A DNA stretch of 64,000 bases, taken from positions 166,465-230,464 of the forward strand of contig JAFZIN010000013.1 of NCBI GenBank assembly GCA_017554305.1. Reading direction: 5' to 3'. Of this stretch, positions 56,079 to 63,424 are shown one piece after another. Numbering within the stretch: the stretch's first letter is position 1; every line of letters begins with the position of its first letter. The stretch comes from Bacteroidales bacterium. Its GTDB lineage: Bacteria; Bacteroidota; Bacteroidia; Bacteroidales; UBA932. A program made the translations under genes and the position numbers. Under the pieces are notes generated by a model, which was not told the DNA's origin, did not search any database, and saw only the letters and a program-made list of their open reading frames with translations.

Positions 56079-56111
56079 CACAAAAAGGATGACTGCGTCA
56101 TCCTTTTTGTG
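56079..56111. terminator. Bidirectional terminator of clpC and tRNA-Lys(TTT)
   Basis: A 15-bp perfect stem pairs CACAAAAAGGATGAC (56079-56093) with its complement at 56097-56111 around a TGC loop. The T run serves clpC and the A run serves the opposite strand. The outer stem includes the last two bases of the tRNA. Confidence 0.88.
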
Positions 56112-56182
56112 ACCCGCTCGGGGCTCGAACCCGAGACCCCAACATTAAAAGTGTTGTGCTCTACCAACTGAGCTAGCGGATC
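56110..56182 (-). tRNA. tRNA-Lys (anticodon TTT)
   Basis: A 73-nt cloverleaf on the minus strand with acceptor GATCCGC pairing to GCGGGTC (one T-G), discriminator A, anticodon loop CTTTTAA and T arm CTCGGGTTCGAGCCCCGAG. It complements the Lys-CTT gene at 27015-27087. Confidence 0.97.
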
Positions 56183-56207
56183 AAACAACCAACGGCTGTT
56201 AGGGCTG

Positions 56208-56239
56208 CAAAAGTATAGATTTATATTTTCTTATGCAAA
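56208..56239 (-). promoter_or_regulatory. tRNA-Lys(TTT) promoter overlapping the next gene's start
   Basis: Minus strand: TTTG at 56236-56239, 20 nt, then TACTTTTG at 56208-56215. The -33 box lies within the first codons of the divergent gene that starts at 56233. Confidence 0.65.
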
Positions 56240-57234
56240 TTTTCTTCATAGAGAGCGTTGAGGAGTTCCTAAAGAGCAACTCCATCCCCTTCCAGCGCAA
56301 TCTGAACACCATAACTTTTGCCTCCCCGCACCTCCCCAAACTAATTCTTGTCCCACTGAATGATGCTGCCACAGATGCTGCACGTCAAACCCGCCCAGAT
56401 AAAAATTGCACATCAAACGAATTATCATCAGGTGTGATCAAATGCAATAATAAGTTTTCATCTTCCTCAGAGAGTCAAAGTCTAAAATCTAATTGTCGTT
56501 GTGATAATCTTGAGTCTGATGATAGTTCAGCAGGGAGTGTGATATATCTTTATGAGGACAGGTGGAGGTGCAGCCCTCAGATAACCGGCAAAAGGCTGCT
56601 GGCCCATCTTGGTCATTTTCAAAGGATTCACGCCCGTCTGTGCAAGGTTGTAACAGTGGGAAACTGCAAGAGATTCTCAATGCCCCCCACTCAGTTTAAG
56701 GAGAAGGTGCGCACATTCTTAAACAAATATCACCCTTACGGATACCTTAAATGTGACTTCCCATACGCACTTTTGTATAAGGAAAGCATTGTTGCAGCAG
56801 GCTCATTTTCAACCACAAGGAAAGGTGCTTTTGAGTGGACGCGCCACGCCACACTGCCGGAGGTGAGGATTCCGGGCGGAATGGGCAAGGCTCTGGAGGC
56901 CTTTGTTCAAAACCGCAAGAAGGAGGGAACGCTATGTTTTGAGGTAATGAGTTACTCGGATAACGAATGGAGTAACGGTGAGGTTTATAAAACGCTGGGG
57001 TTCAAAGAAGAAGCCGGCCTTCCTCCAATCACCTACCACATAGACCCCACCACCTTCCAACGCCTCAACAGCCGCCAGTGGGCTAAAGACAAACAAACTA
57101 AACCTGAAGCAATTATTAAACATAAAGGATGTTCTTCAATAGAGGGTAAGATAAGAAATGATGACAATGAGTTCATCACAATAAAGAACAGAGGGAGCAG
57201 GAAGTGGAAAAAATACTATAACTTTACACTATGA
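56233..57234 (+). CDS. Phage/homing-endonuclease-associated GNAT-like domain protein with low-complexity inserts
   Basis: 333 residues. From about residue 105 the order of blocks fits a domain I know from phage and Bacteroidales proteins, often found next to GIY-YIG nuclease modules: IYLYEDRWR, RIHARLCKV, LNKYHPYGYLKCDF, ALLYKESIVAAGSFS, WTRHATLPEVRIPGGMGKAL, SYSDNEWSNGEVYKTLGF and PPITYHID. It looks GNAT-like, but function is unknown. Residues about 45-103 are a Ser/Asn-rich insert of lower GC content and about 287-318 a second polar insert. Its stop overlaps the start of the permease gene (ATGA). Confidence 0.65.
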   Translation: MQIFFIESVEEFLKSNSIPFQRNLNTITFASPHLPKLILVPLNDAATDAARQTRPDKNCTSNELSSGVIKCNNKFSSSSESQSLKSNCRCDNLESDDSSAGSVIYLYEDRWRCSPQITGKRLLAHLGHFQRIHARLCKVVTVGNCKRFSMPPTQFKEKVRTFLNKYHPYGYLKCDFPYALLYKESIVAAGSFSTTRKGAFEWTRHATLPEVRIPGGMGKALEAFVQNRKKEGTLCFEVMSYSDNEWSNGEVYKTLGFKEEAGLPPITYHIDPTTFQRLNSRQWAKDKQTKPEAIIKHKGCSSIEGKIRNDDNEFITIKNRGSRKWKKYYNFTL

Positions 57235-58553
57235 AAGAGAGACTGTTAGCACTTACCGGATTTGATAAGTCACAACACAATATTCGCACAGAGTTACTGG
57301 GCGGCCTAACCACCTTTGTAACCATGTGCTACGTTCTTGTAGTAAATCCTACAATACTGAGCGGCTGCGGAATGGACAAAGAGAGCGTCTTCTTTGCAAC
57401 CGCAATTACAGCGGCATTTGCCACATTGATAATGGCCTTCTGGGGAAAGAAGCCGTTTGCCTACGCTCCTGATATTGCAGTAATTGCACTCTTTGCATTT
57501 ACTATCGTGAGCCAAATGGGACACAGTTGGCAGACAGCACTTGCAGTGATGCTGGTGGTGGGAGTAGCATACACGCTCATAGTTCTGCTCAACATTCAGA
57601 AGTATATTCTAAAAGCGGTACCGGAAAACTTCAAACACGCAATTCCTGTTGGAGTTGGAATCTTCATTGCCTTCATAGGATTGGAGAACTCCGGACTCAT
57701 TGTGGGAAACAAAGACACGCTGGTAACCCTCTCCCCTTTCAACAACAAAAACATAATTGCATATATTGGCATAATCCTCAGTGCCTTACTGCTTTACAAG
57801 AAGGTGCGCGGAGGGCTCTTTATAAGTATTATTGTCTGCACCCTTATTGGCATCCCGATGGGTGTAACAACTATTCCCGATAACTTTACTCTCGTCTCAC
57901 TGCCTTCTCACGTGGAGCCAACCGCAAAATTTTTGGACTTCTCCCATCTTTTAGATACAGACCTGATAATACTTATGTTCACCCTGCTTCTCATCTGTAT
58001 ATTCGATACAATGGGAACCCTTTTAGGACTTGCAGAGAAGACTGGTATTAAGGATATTACAAAGGACACCAAGACGGTGAAGGTGGGCTTTTTAAGTGCC
58101 TCCATTGCAACCGCAGTTGGTTCACTTTTGGGAACCGGCGCGCTGTGCGCCTTCTCTGAGAGCGCATCTGGAATTGCAGAGGGCGGAAGAACGGGACTTA
58201 CCGCAGTAACCACCGCAGTTCTCTTCCTTCTGGCACTCTTCCTTGCTCCGCTATTTTTGATAATTCCAATGACTGCAACCACCGGAGCCCTTGTAATGGT
58301 GGGAGTTATGATGATGGGACAGGCAAAAAAGATAGACTTTTCAGACTATACGGAGGCGCTGCCGGCTTTCATAACGGTAATAATGATACCGCTCGCATAC
58401 TCTATAGGTGAGGGACTTATGATAGGTCTGCTTACATACGTTGTAATTAAACTGATAAGCGGAAAGTTCAAAGATTTGAATATTGCAATATGCATTCTTG
58501 CAGCTTTGATTGCGGCAAAATACATAATAGATTTCACAGGCATTCTAGATTAA
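57231..58553 (+). CDS. NCS2 purine permease (AzgA/PbuG-like)
   Basis: 440 residues and about 12-14 membrane segments. MKERLLALTGFDKSQHNIRTELLGGLTTF at the start (first part RTELLGGLTTFVTMCYVLVV), KAVPENFKHAIPVGVGIFIAFIG, FDTMGTLLGLAEKTG and ESASGIAEGGRTGLTA are signatures of the AzgA branch, which carries adenine, guanine or hypoxanthine with protons. It is translationally coupled to the upstream gene by a 4-nt overlap, although the two functions have no evident link. Confidence 0.93.
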   Translation: MKERLLALTGFDKSQHNIRTELLGGLTTFVTMCYVLVVNPTILSGCGMDKESVFFATAITAAFATLIMAFWGKKPFAYAPDIAVIALFAFTIVSQMGHSWQTALAVMLVVGVAYTLIVLLNIQKYILKAVPENFKHAIPVGVGIFIAFIGLENSGLIVGNKDTLVTLSPFNNKNIIAYIGIILSALLLYKKVRGGLFISIIVCTLIGIPMGVTTIPDNFTLVSLPSHVEPTAKFLDFSHLLDTDLIILMFTLLLICIFDTMGTLLGLAEKTGIKDITKDTKTVKVGFLSASIATAVGSLLGTGALCAFSESASGIAEGGRTGLTAVTTAVLFLLALFLAPLFLIIPMTATTGALVMVGVMMMGQAKKIDFSDYTEALPAFITVIMIPLAYSIGEGLMIGLLTYVVIKLISGKFKDLNIAICILAALIAAKYIIDFTGILD

Positions 58554-58557
58554 CCAA

Positions 58558-58583
58558 GCATCTGCCTTACAAGCAGAGGGTCT
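58558..58583 (+). repeat. Exact 26-bp copy of the tRNA-Val(TAC) anticodon arm
   Basis: This stretch is identical to 63129-63154 of the intact tRNA-Val gene. It covers the end of the D stem, the whole anticodon stem-loop TCTGCCTTACAAGCAGA and the start of the variable region (GGGTC). Flanking bases do not match. It lies between two convergent genes and cannot form a tRNA. It could be an attachment-site relic. Confidence 0.85.
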
Positions 58584-58588
58584 GAATA

Positions 58589-59791
58589 CTATCTGTTCTT
58601 AATGTAAACAAGGAGTGAACGCCAGAGAGAGCCGTTGAAAAAAAGAGCGGGGCTGCTTGATAATACGCCCTTCAGTTTTTTAATATAATCCTTTGGAGCA
58701 AGTTTGGCGTAATGACGCAACATCTTAAGGGCAAAGAGTCTGTTGCAGGAGTTTATATAACTCTTTAACTGAGACGGAGTAAGAGCATCTTCCGGAGACT
58801 GTTCGTAAAACTTGTTCTGCATATTGTTTATAAAATGCAGACGTGTCATGAGAGATGCATGCTGAAAATCCAGTTGCTTCTGAATATCTGAAGAACGGCT
58901 TACACTCTCCTGTAAATCTCTATACGCCAGAGATTTTACACTACAGCCGTAAAATTTGCCATAGAGAGAGAGGAACAGCCACAGAGGAAGATCCTGAGTG
59001 GAATCCTCCAAACTTGCAAAACGATCTATGTACTCATTAAGGTGTTCTGTCCTATAAGTTGCTCCCCCGGCAACAATGGCATTGTTCTTAAAGAGCAAGC
59101 TTTTAGTGTTGATGTTCAGCTCTTTGTAACAACTGCCGTGCTGAGCCGTATTAGTTTCACTATTAACGGTTTTGACAGATGTTTTGTATGGCTCAGATGG
59201 ATTAAGTGAGCCATTGCACGTATTGTGTGACTGAGAAGGATTGAGTTCATTGAACCTGGCGCGGGCGGAATCAAGATTCCCCTTCTCGTTAATTAGGAAG
59301 AAACCGCTGGTTGCAACCTGTGCCTCCTCATTGCTTTCCAGGAAAGAAATCTGCCTGGAGAGGAAATTCTCATCTGCAAGAATATCATCACAGTCTATCT
59401 GAGAGATGTATTTAACTCCCAAATCCAGAGCATGTTGCAGGCAGTAAAGGTAATTGCCAACAACTCCCCTATGCTCTCCGTCAGTTATATCTTCTACATA
59501 AAACGGCCTGCCGTGCTGCTTAGATAAAGTGCTGCCGTTTTGCTCGGCATTCTCAACGGCAATGCTACAGTTTTGCTCGGCGGAAGCTTTGCTGTTTTGC
59601 TCGGCAGCTATGCGGCTGTAACGCTCTGCGTAGGTGCGACAAAGAGCGGCGCTGGAATCTGCAGAACCGTCATCAGACAGGATTACAACAAAGGGATAAG
59701 AACACTTCTGAGTGAGCACACTCTGAAGGCAGGCATCAAAGTAATTCTCTTTGTTATAAACTGTTATGATTATTGCCGCAAGACTCTTCAT
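58589..59791 (-). CDS. Family 2 glycosyltransferase
   Basis: About 400 residues. A GT-A fold is indicated by MKSLAAIIITVYNKENYFDACLQS (first part IIITVYNKE), VILSDDGSADSS and the DXD-like QIDCDDIL, which binds the nucleotide sugar and metal. Two polar stretches interrupt the fold: residues about 62-90 with three AEQN repeats, encoded by repeated GTTTTGCTCGG on the plus strand, and about 195-240 rich in Asn and Ser. It overlaps no gene and lies right after the Wzx gene, so it probably adds a sugar to the same surface glycan. An ATG directly after the Wzx stop (59821) is an alternative start. Confidence 0.85.
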   Translation of the reverse strand: MKSLAAIIITVYNKENYFDACLQSVLTQKCSYPFVVILSDDGSADSSAALCRTYAERYSRIAAEQNSKASAEQNCSIAVENAEQNGSTLSKQHGRPFYVEDITDGEHRGVVGNYLYCLQHALDLGVKYISQIDCDDILADENFLSRQISFLESNEEAQVATSGFFLINEKGNLDSARARFNELNPSQSHNTCNGSLNPSEPYKTSVKTVNSETNTAQHGSCYKELNINTKSLLFKNNAIVAGGATYRTEHLNEYIDRFASLEDSTQDLPLWLFLSLYGKFYGCSVKSLAYRDLQESVSRSSDIQKQLDFQHASLMTRLHFINNMQNKFYEQSPEDALTPSQLKSYINSCNRLFALKMLRHYAKLAPKDYIKKLKGVLSSSPALFFNGSLWRSLLVYIKNR

Positions 59792-59821
59792 TTCATCACC
59801 ATTATGAAATTTCTTTATCAT

Positions 59822-61351
59822 TTATGAAAGAGTCTCACCGCTCTCTTCCTGAATACTCTCTTTTGGACTCTTTTTCCAAACGGAAATAAGGTTTTTAATC
59901 TCATCTATCTCCTTGCGTGGGAAGAGTTTATAAACGCCAAACATTACAAGGGCACCCAGCAAAGTGGCAAAGGCAACTGCAGAAAGGTTTGTCCAGGTGA
60001 TGTCATACCATCCCAGGGCTTTGCAGAAATAGACAAAGAGTGCTGCTATAATTCCCATAAAGATTGAGACCATAAATCCAATGAGGAACATAGGCACCAG
60101 ATCTGTCAGTTGCTCTCTTGTAGTATAACCAATGCTCTTGCCTGAGAAATAGGCATTTATAATGAGCGTAAGTATTGAAGCAGCCACCATTCCCCACAGC
60201 AGAATGTTGAGGCTTTTGAAAAGTATACCTACGGCAATGGATATTGCCATCAACACTTTCTTCAGAATATCCAGCGTTAAATAAAGACGCATCTTTGCCT
60301 TTACCTGAAGTATGTTCTGATAGAGGTAATGCGCTGGGTAGAAGGCTCCTGCAAGTACGGCAATAGAGAGAATGTTTGCAGCCGGAGCCCACTTTTCTCC
60401 AACCAGTCCAATAATCAGAGGATAGGAAACAGCTGAAAGCCAGAAAGCAAGCAGCACGGAGACTGCCATTGTTACCTTGAGAATGGTTCTGAAGGCGTTC
60501 TTAAGACGCCTGTCATCTTCCTGTACTTTGGAGAGCACCGGAAAGCTCACTCTCTGAACCACTTGTGAGAGATTGTTGGATGTGACGTTGCTGAACTTTT
60601 CCGCACTGGTGTACTGTCCCAGGGTTGCAGTTCCAAACCCCTTACCTATAACAGGGAAGTAGATATTTCTGAAAAGCGTATCCAAAAGTCCGGTAACAAG
60701 CACATTGGAACCGTATGAGAACAGCTCTTTGAAACTCTGTTTTGAGAAGTTGAAACTAATTCTCCAACGCCCAATTATCCAAAGCATTACCGTATTTACA
60801 AACTGCTTGGAGAGTTGCTGACCAACAAGGCTCCATACCCCGTACCCCTTAAAGGCCATCCAGATACCTACAACTCCGCTTGCTACGGATGAGGTAAGAG
60901 AGCACTTTGTAAGACTCTTAAAGTCTACATTCTTTACAAGCAGGACTCTCTGAATTATAGATACTGCGTTAATTATCAGCACAAAAGAGAGCACCCTAAG
61001 CAGCACCTCCAGCTGCGGCTCTTCAAAGTAAGAGGCAACAAGCGGAGCGGCCAGTTGAAGTATTGCAAAGCAGACGAGACTTATAATAAGGTTGGTAACA
61101 AAGGTGGTAGAGAGGTCTTTCTTTGTTGGATTGGGTTTCTTAATGATGGCGGCAGAAAAGCCGTTATCTATCAGGGAGATAGAGATTGCAATAAAAATGG
61201 CCAGATCACCTATCAAGCCGTACTCCTTTGGGGAGAGGAACCAACGCTGAAGCACAAAAGCAACAATAAAGGTAACCGCCAAAGATGAGAGGTTCTCAAT
61301 GAACCCCCACCTTGCGCCCTTTACAGCCGTATGCTTCAGATTATCTGCCAC
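59822..61351 (-). CDS. Wzx-type polysaccharide flippase (MOP superfamily)
   Basis: 509 residues with 12-14 membrane helices. The sequence starts MADNLKHTAVKGARWGFIENLSS (ending in the WzxC-like block ARWGFIENL), with RWFLSPKEYGLIGDLAIF, KGFGTATLGQYTSAEKFSN and QRVSFPVLSKVQEDDRRLK as typical repeat-unit flippase features. It should move undecaprenyl-linked oligosaccharide units across the inner membrane. The glycosyltransferase gene follows directly. A polymerase or ligase is not in the window. Confidence 0.9.
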   Translation of the reverse strand: MADNLKHTAVKGARWGFIENLSSLAVTFIVAFVLQRWFLSPKEYGLIGDLAIFIAISISLIDNGFSAAIIKKPNPTKKDLSTTFVTNLIISLVCFAILQLAAPLVASYFEEPQLEVLLRVLSFVLIINAVSIIQRVLLVKNVDFKSLTKCSLTSSVASGVVGIWMAFKGYGVWSLVGQQLSKQFVNTVMLWIIGRWRISFNFSKQSFKELFSYGSNVLVTGLLDTLFRNIYFPVIGKGFGTATLGQYTSAEKFSNVTSNNLSQVVQRVSFPVLSKVQEDDRRLKNAFRTILKVTMAVSVLLAFWLSAVSYPLIIGLVGEKWAPAANILSIAVLAGAFYPAHYLYQNILQVKAKMRLYLTLDILKKVLMAISIAVGILFKSLNILLWGMVAASILTLIINAYFSGKSIGYTTREQLTDLVPMFLIGFMVSIFMGIIAALFVYFCKALGWYDITWTNLSAVAFATLLGALVMFGVYKLFPRKEIDEIKNLISVWKKSPKESIQEESGETLS

Positions 61352-61366
61352 TTGTAAGCTCCTGTT

Positions 61367-62026
61367 TTACTCCTTCATAGAAGCGGCAGCCTGATTAAAG
61401 ATATCCAATCCCTTGGTTGTGAGCGGATGATCTATCAGACTGAGAATTGGTTTGAGAGGACAGGTTGCTACATCTGCACCCACCTCAATGCATTTTAGTA
61501 TATGGTTGGTATGTCTTATTGACGCTGCAAGAACCTGAGTTCCAAAGCCGTAGTACTGATACATATTTACAATATCACGTATGAGAGAGATACCGTCCTC
61601 ACAGATATCGTCCAAACGGCCAACAAACGGAGAGCAGTATGTTGCTCCGGCCTTTGCTGCCAGAAGAGCCTGACCTACAGTGAATACCAGCGTGCAGTTG
61701 GTTCTGTAGCCCTTGTCTGCAAAGTGCTTAACCGCTCTTATACCATCCTCAGTGCAAGGAAGTTTGATTGTAATCTTGGTAGGATCAATTGCGTAGAGCT
61801 CCTCTCCCTCCTTAATCATACCCTCATAATCCGTTGCAAAAACCTCTGCGCTTACGGGTCCGTTCACTATATCACAGATAGCCTTATAGTGCTTGAAAAT
61901 CTGCTCCTTACCCTTTACGCCCTCTTTAGCCATAAGAGAAGGATTGGTGGTTACACCGTCTAGAATACCCAAAGACTGGGCCCTTGAGATCTGCTCAAGA
62001 TTTGCTGTGTCAATAAAGAATTTCAT
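61367..62026 (-). CDS. Transaldolase (fructose-6-phosphate aldolase subfamily)
   Basis: About 219 residues, the compact form. MKFFIDTANLEQI and DGVTTNPSLMAKEG start the barrel, the Schiff-base Lys88 is in ITIKLPCTEDGIRA, and PFVGRLDDICEDG is the usual C-terminal motif. It transfers dihydroxyacetone units in the pentose phosphate pathway or acts as a fructose-6-phosphate aldolase. I start at 62026, as longer frames run into the promoter (TACTTTTG on the minus strand at 62071-62078). It is 15 nt upstream of the Wzx gene. Confidence 0.93.
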   Translation of the reverse strand: MKFFIDTANLEQISRAQSLGILDGVTTNPSLMAKEGVKGKEQIFKHYKAICDIVNGPVSAEVFATDYEGMIKEGEELYAIDPTKITIKLPCTEDGIRAVKHFADKGYRTNCTLVFTVGQALLAAKAGATYCSPFVGRLDDICEDGISLIRDIVNMYQYYGFGTQVLAASIRHTNHILKCIEVGADVATCPLKPILSLIDHPLTTKGLDIFNQAAASMKE

Positions 62027-62070
62027 TGGATGGTCTCTTTTTTTATTAAATTTGTTTACTAGGAACAGCA

Positions 62071-62078
62071 CAAAAGTA
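62071..62078 (-). promoter_or_regulatory. -7 element of the transaldolase gene
   Basis: On the minus strand TACTTTTG matches TAnnTTTG and would start the transaldolase, Wzx and glycosyltransferase transcript about 38 nt before the start codon. Confidence 0.45.
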
Positions 62079-62112
62079 GCAAAAATCATACGTAAAACAG
62101 AGAATAACAGAT

Positions 62113-62898
62113 ATGAAAAAAATCAAATCACTCATTATTCTTGCAGCCGTTTCACTCTCTGCTCTTGTAACCTCCTGTGGTACATTGAATACGGAGGCTC
62201 TGCTTGCGGGAGGAAGTCAGGCTCTTCAGGCAGCAACCCTTACGGATGCACAGGTTCAGGAATATGTAAAGGAGTACATTCAGTACACAGATAAGGAAAA
62301 TGTTGTCTGTTCAGATAATGACCCTTACACCAAGAGACTCAAAAAGCTCACCGCCGGCATTACCAATGTAGACGGTATTCCTCTGAACTTCAAGGTTTAC
62401 AAGACCAACCAGGTGAACGCATTCGCCTGCGCAGACGGCAGCGTGAGAGTCTATTCCGGTCTGATGGATCTTATGAGTGATGATGAGGTTCTGGGAGTTC
62501 TGGGCCACGAGATTGGCCACGTTGGACTTAAGCACACCCGCAAGCAGTTCCAGCAGGCTCTTCTTACTACAGCTCTGCGATACGGTATCTACTCCATGGG
62601 AGGAACCGTTGGAGCCCTCTCCGCCTCACAGCTGGGTGCGCTGGGACAAAACCTTGCAAGCAGTTCATACTCAAGGAAACAGGAGAGCGAGGCAGACGAT
62701 TACGGCTATGATTTTCTGGTTAAGAATAACAAGAACCCGTACCTGATGGTAATGGCCTTTGAGAAGCTGCAGTCTATGGAGAGCCAGAGCGGCACCTCCA
62801 ACGCCGCCAAGAGCCTCTTCTCCTCTCACCCCGATACCGCCAAGCGAATAGCCGCCATGAAAGCCCGGGCCGAGAAGGACGGTTATACGCGCCCGTAG
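62113..62898 (+). CDS. M48-family metallopeptidase lipoprotein
   Basis: 261 residues. A lipoprotein signal ends in LVTSC, with Cys22 as the lipidated residue. The zinc motif HEIGH (His132, Glu133, His136) and the third ligand in QESEADDYGYDF mark an M48B peptidase like BepA, YcaL or LoiP. FSSHPDTAKRIAAMKARA near the end is also typical. It probably degrades misassembled outer-membrane proteins from the periplasmic face. It is monocistronic and divergent from the transaldolase gene. Confidence 0.92.
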   Translation: MKKIKSLIILAAVSLSALVTSCGTLNTEALLAGGSQALQAATLTDAQVQEYVKEYIQYTDKENVVCSDNDPYTKRLKKLTAGITNVDGIPLNFKVYKTNQVNAFACADGSVRVYSGLMDLMSDDEVLGVLGHEIGHVGLKHTRKQFQQALLTTALRYGIYSMGGTVGALSASQLGALGQNLASSSYSRKQESEADDYGYDFLVKNNKNPYLMVMAFEKLQSMESQSGTSNAAKSLFSSHPDTAKRIAAMKARAEKDGYTRP

Positions 62899-62915
62899 TA
62901 CGCACCCCCGGCTTT

Positions 62916-63018
62916 ACCCGCCAAGTGTGCAAGGTGTCCCGTTTTTAGCACCACCTTGCACATTCTACCCGCCAAAACGTGCAAGGTGTCCCACTTTAGA
63001 CACCACCTTGCACACTTC
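62916..63018. repeat. Two tandem 51-bp hairpin units
   Basis: Units start at 62916 and 62967, each beginning ACCCGCCAA. Unit 1 pairs TGTGCAAGGTG (62926-62936) with CACCTTGCACA (62952-62962). Unit 2 pairs GTGCAAGGTG (62979-62988) with CACCTTGCAC (63004-63013). Loops are 15 nt and differ between units, while the stems are conserved. There is no T tract. They lie between the M48 gene and tRNA-Val. Confidence 0.85.
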
Positions 63019-63041
63019 AAAAAAGATTTTTGAAAGAAAAC

Positions 63042-63071
63042 TTGCAGGTTAAAAAATTTGTTATACCTTTG
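63042..63071 (+). promoter_or_regulatory. tRNA-Val promoter
   Basis: TTG at 63042-63044, 19 nt, then TACCTTTG at 63064-63071, a full Bacteroidota consensus match, with the tRNA starting about 27 nt after the predicted transcript start. Confidence 0.8.
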
Positions 63072-63104
63072 CACTCCGCAATTCGGCCGTAGTGGCCACG
63101 ATTC

Positions 63105-63179
63105 GGGAGCATAGCTCAGTTGGTTTAGAGCATCTGCCTTACAAGCAGAGGGTCATAGGTTCGACTCCTATTGCTCCCA
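63105..63179 (+). tRNA. tRNA-Val (anticodon TAC)
   Basis: A 75-nt cloverleaf with acceptor GGGAGCA pairing to TGCTCCC, discriminator A, D arm GCTC/GAGC, anticodon loop CTTACAA and T arm ATAGGTTCGACTCCTAT. CCA is not encoded. Part of it is duplicated at 58558-58583. Confidence 0.98.
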
Positions 63180-63217
63180 CAAAAAAAGAGAGACTGTTTG
63201 GTCTCTCTTTTTTTGTG
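63178..63217. terminator. tRNA-Val terminator
   Basis: GAGAGAC (63188-63194), loop TGTTTG and GTCTCTC (63201-63207) form the GC part of the stem. Seven A before and seven T after extend it, and CAC/GTG at the outer end takes the stem into the last two bases of the tRNA. It can also stop folC-side transcripts. Confidence 0.88.
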
Positions 63218-63224
63218 AAATCTT

Positions 63225-63299
63225 CACCCCCTGCACCCCCTCTAGGGGGACACGGCACTACGTGCCGGCCGCTAAAGCGGCTTATTATCGTCCTCCGGG
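63225..63299 (-). repeat. Post-stop structured repeat, copy B
   Basis: Read on the minus strand (folC sense): GGAGGACGATAATAAG, then hairpins CCGCTTTAGCGG, CGGCACGTAGTGCCG and CCCCCTAGAGGGGG, ending TGCAGGGGGTG. This is a full-length copy like those after the amidase and clpB genes. Confidence 0.8.
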
Positions 63300-63342
63300 A
63301 TTGCCTCTTTTTCTTCTCTTCAATCAACAGTCTATCTGGGAC

Positions 63343-63424
63343 TTACGAACCTCCCGGCCGGCCGCTAAAGCGCCTTATTACGAACCTCCCTGCCGGGCGC
63401 TGAAGCGGCTTATTATCGTCCTTG
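63343..63424 (-). repeat. Post-stop structured repeat, partial tandem copies C and D
   Basis: On the minus strand copy D reads GGACGATAATAAG followed by CCGCTTCAGCG. Copy C, 35 bp further on, reads GGTTCGTAATAAG then GCGCTTTAGCGG. Both carry only the first hairpin. Copy D overlaps the last codons and the stop codon of folC. With copy B they form a three-copy cluster between folC and tRNA-Val. Confidence 0.75.

Noticed and set aside
58558-58583. A second functional tRNA-Val gene
   Set aside because: Only the anticodon arm and a few flanking bases are present; acceptor, D and T arms are missing.
58554-58588. Terminator between the permease and glycosyltransferase genes
   Set aside because: The only stem is the 5-bp tRNA-derived anticodon stem and there is no T tract on either strand.
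62916-63018. Short CRISPR-like array
   Set aside because: There are only two units, each is self-complementary with a variable loop rather than repeat plus unique spacer, and no cas gene is nearby.
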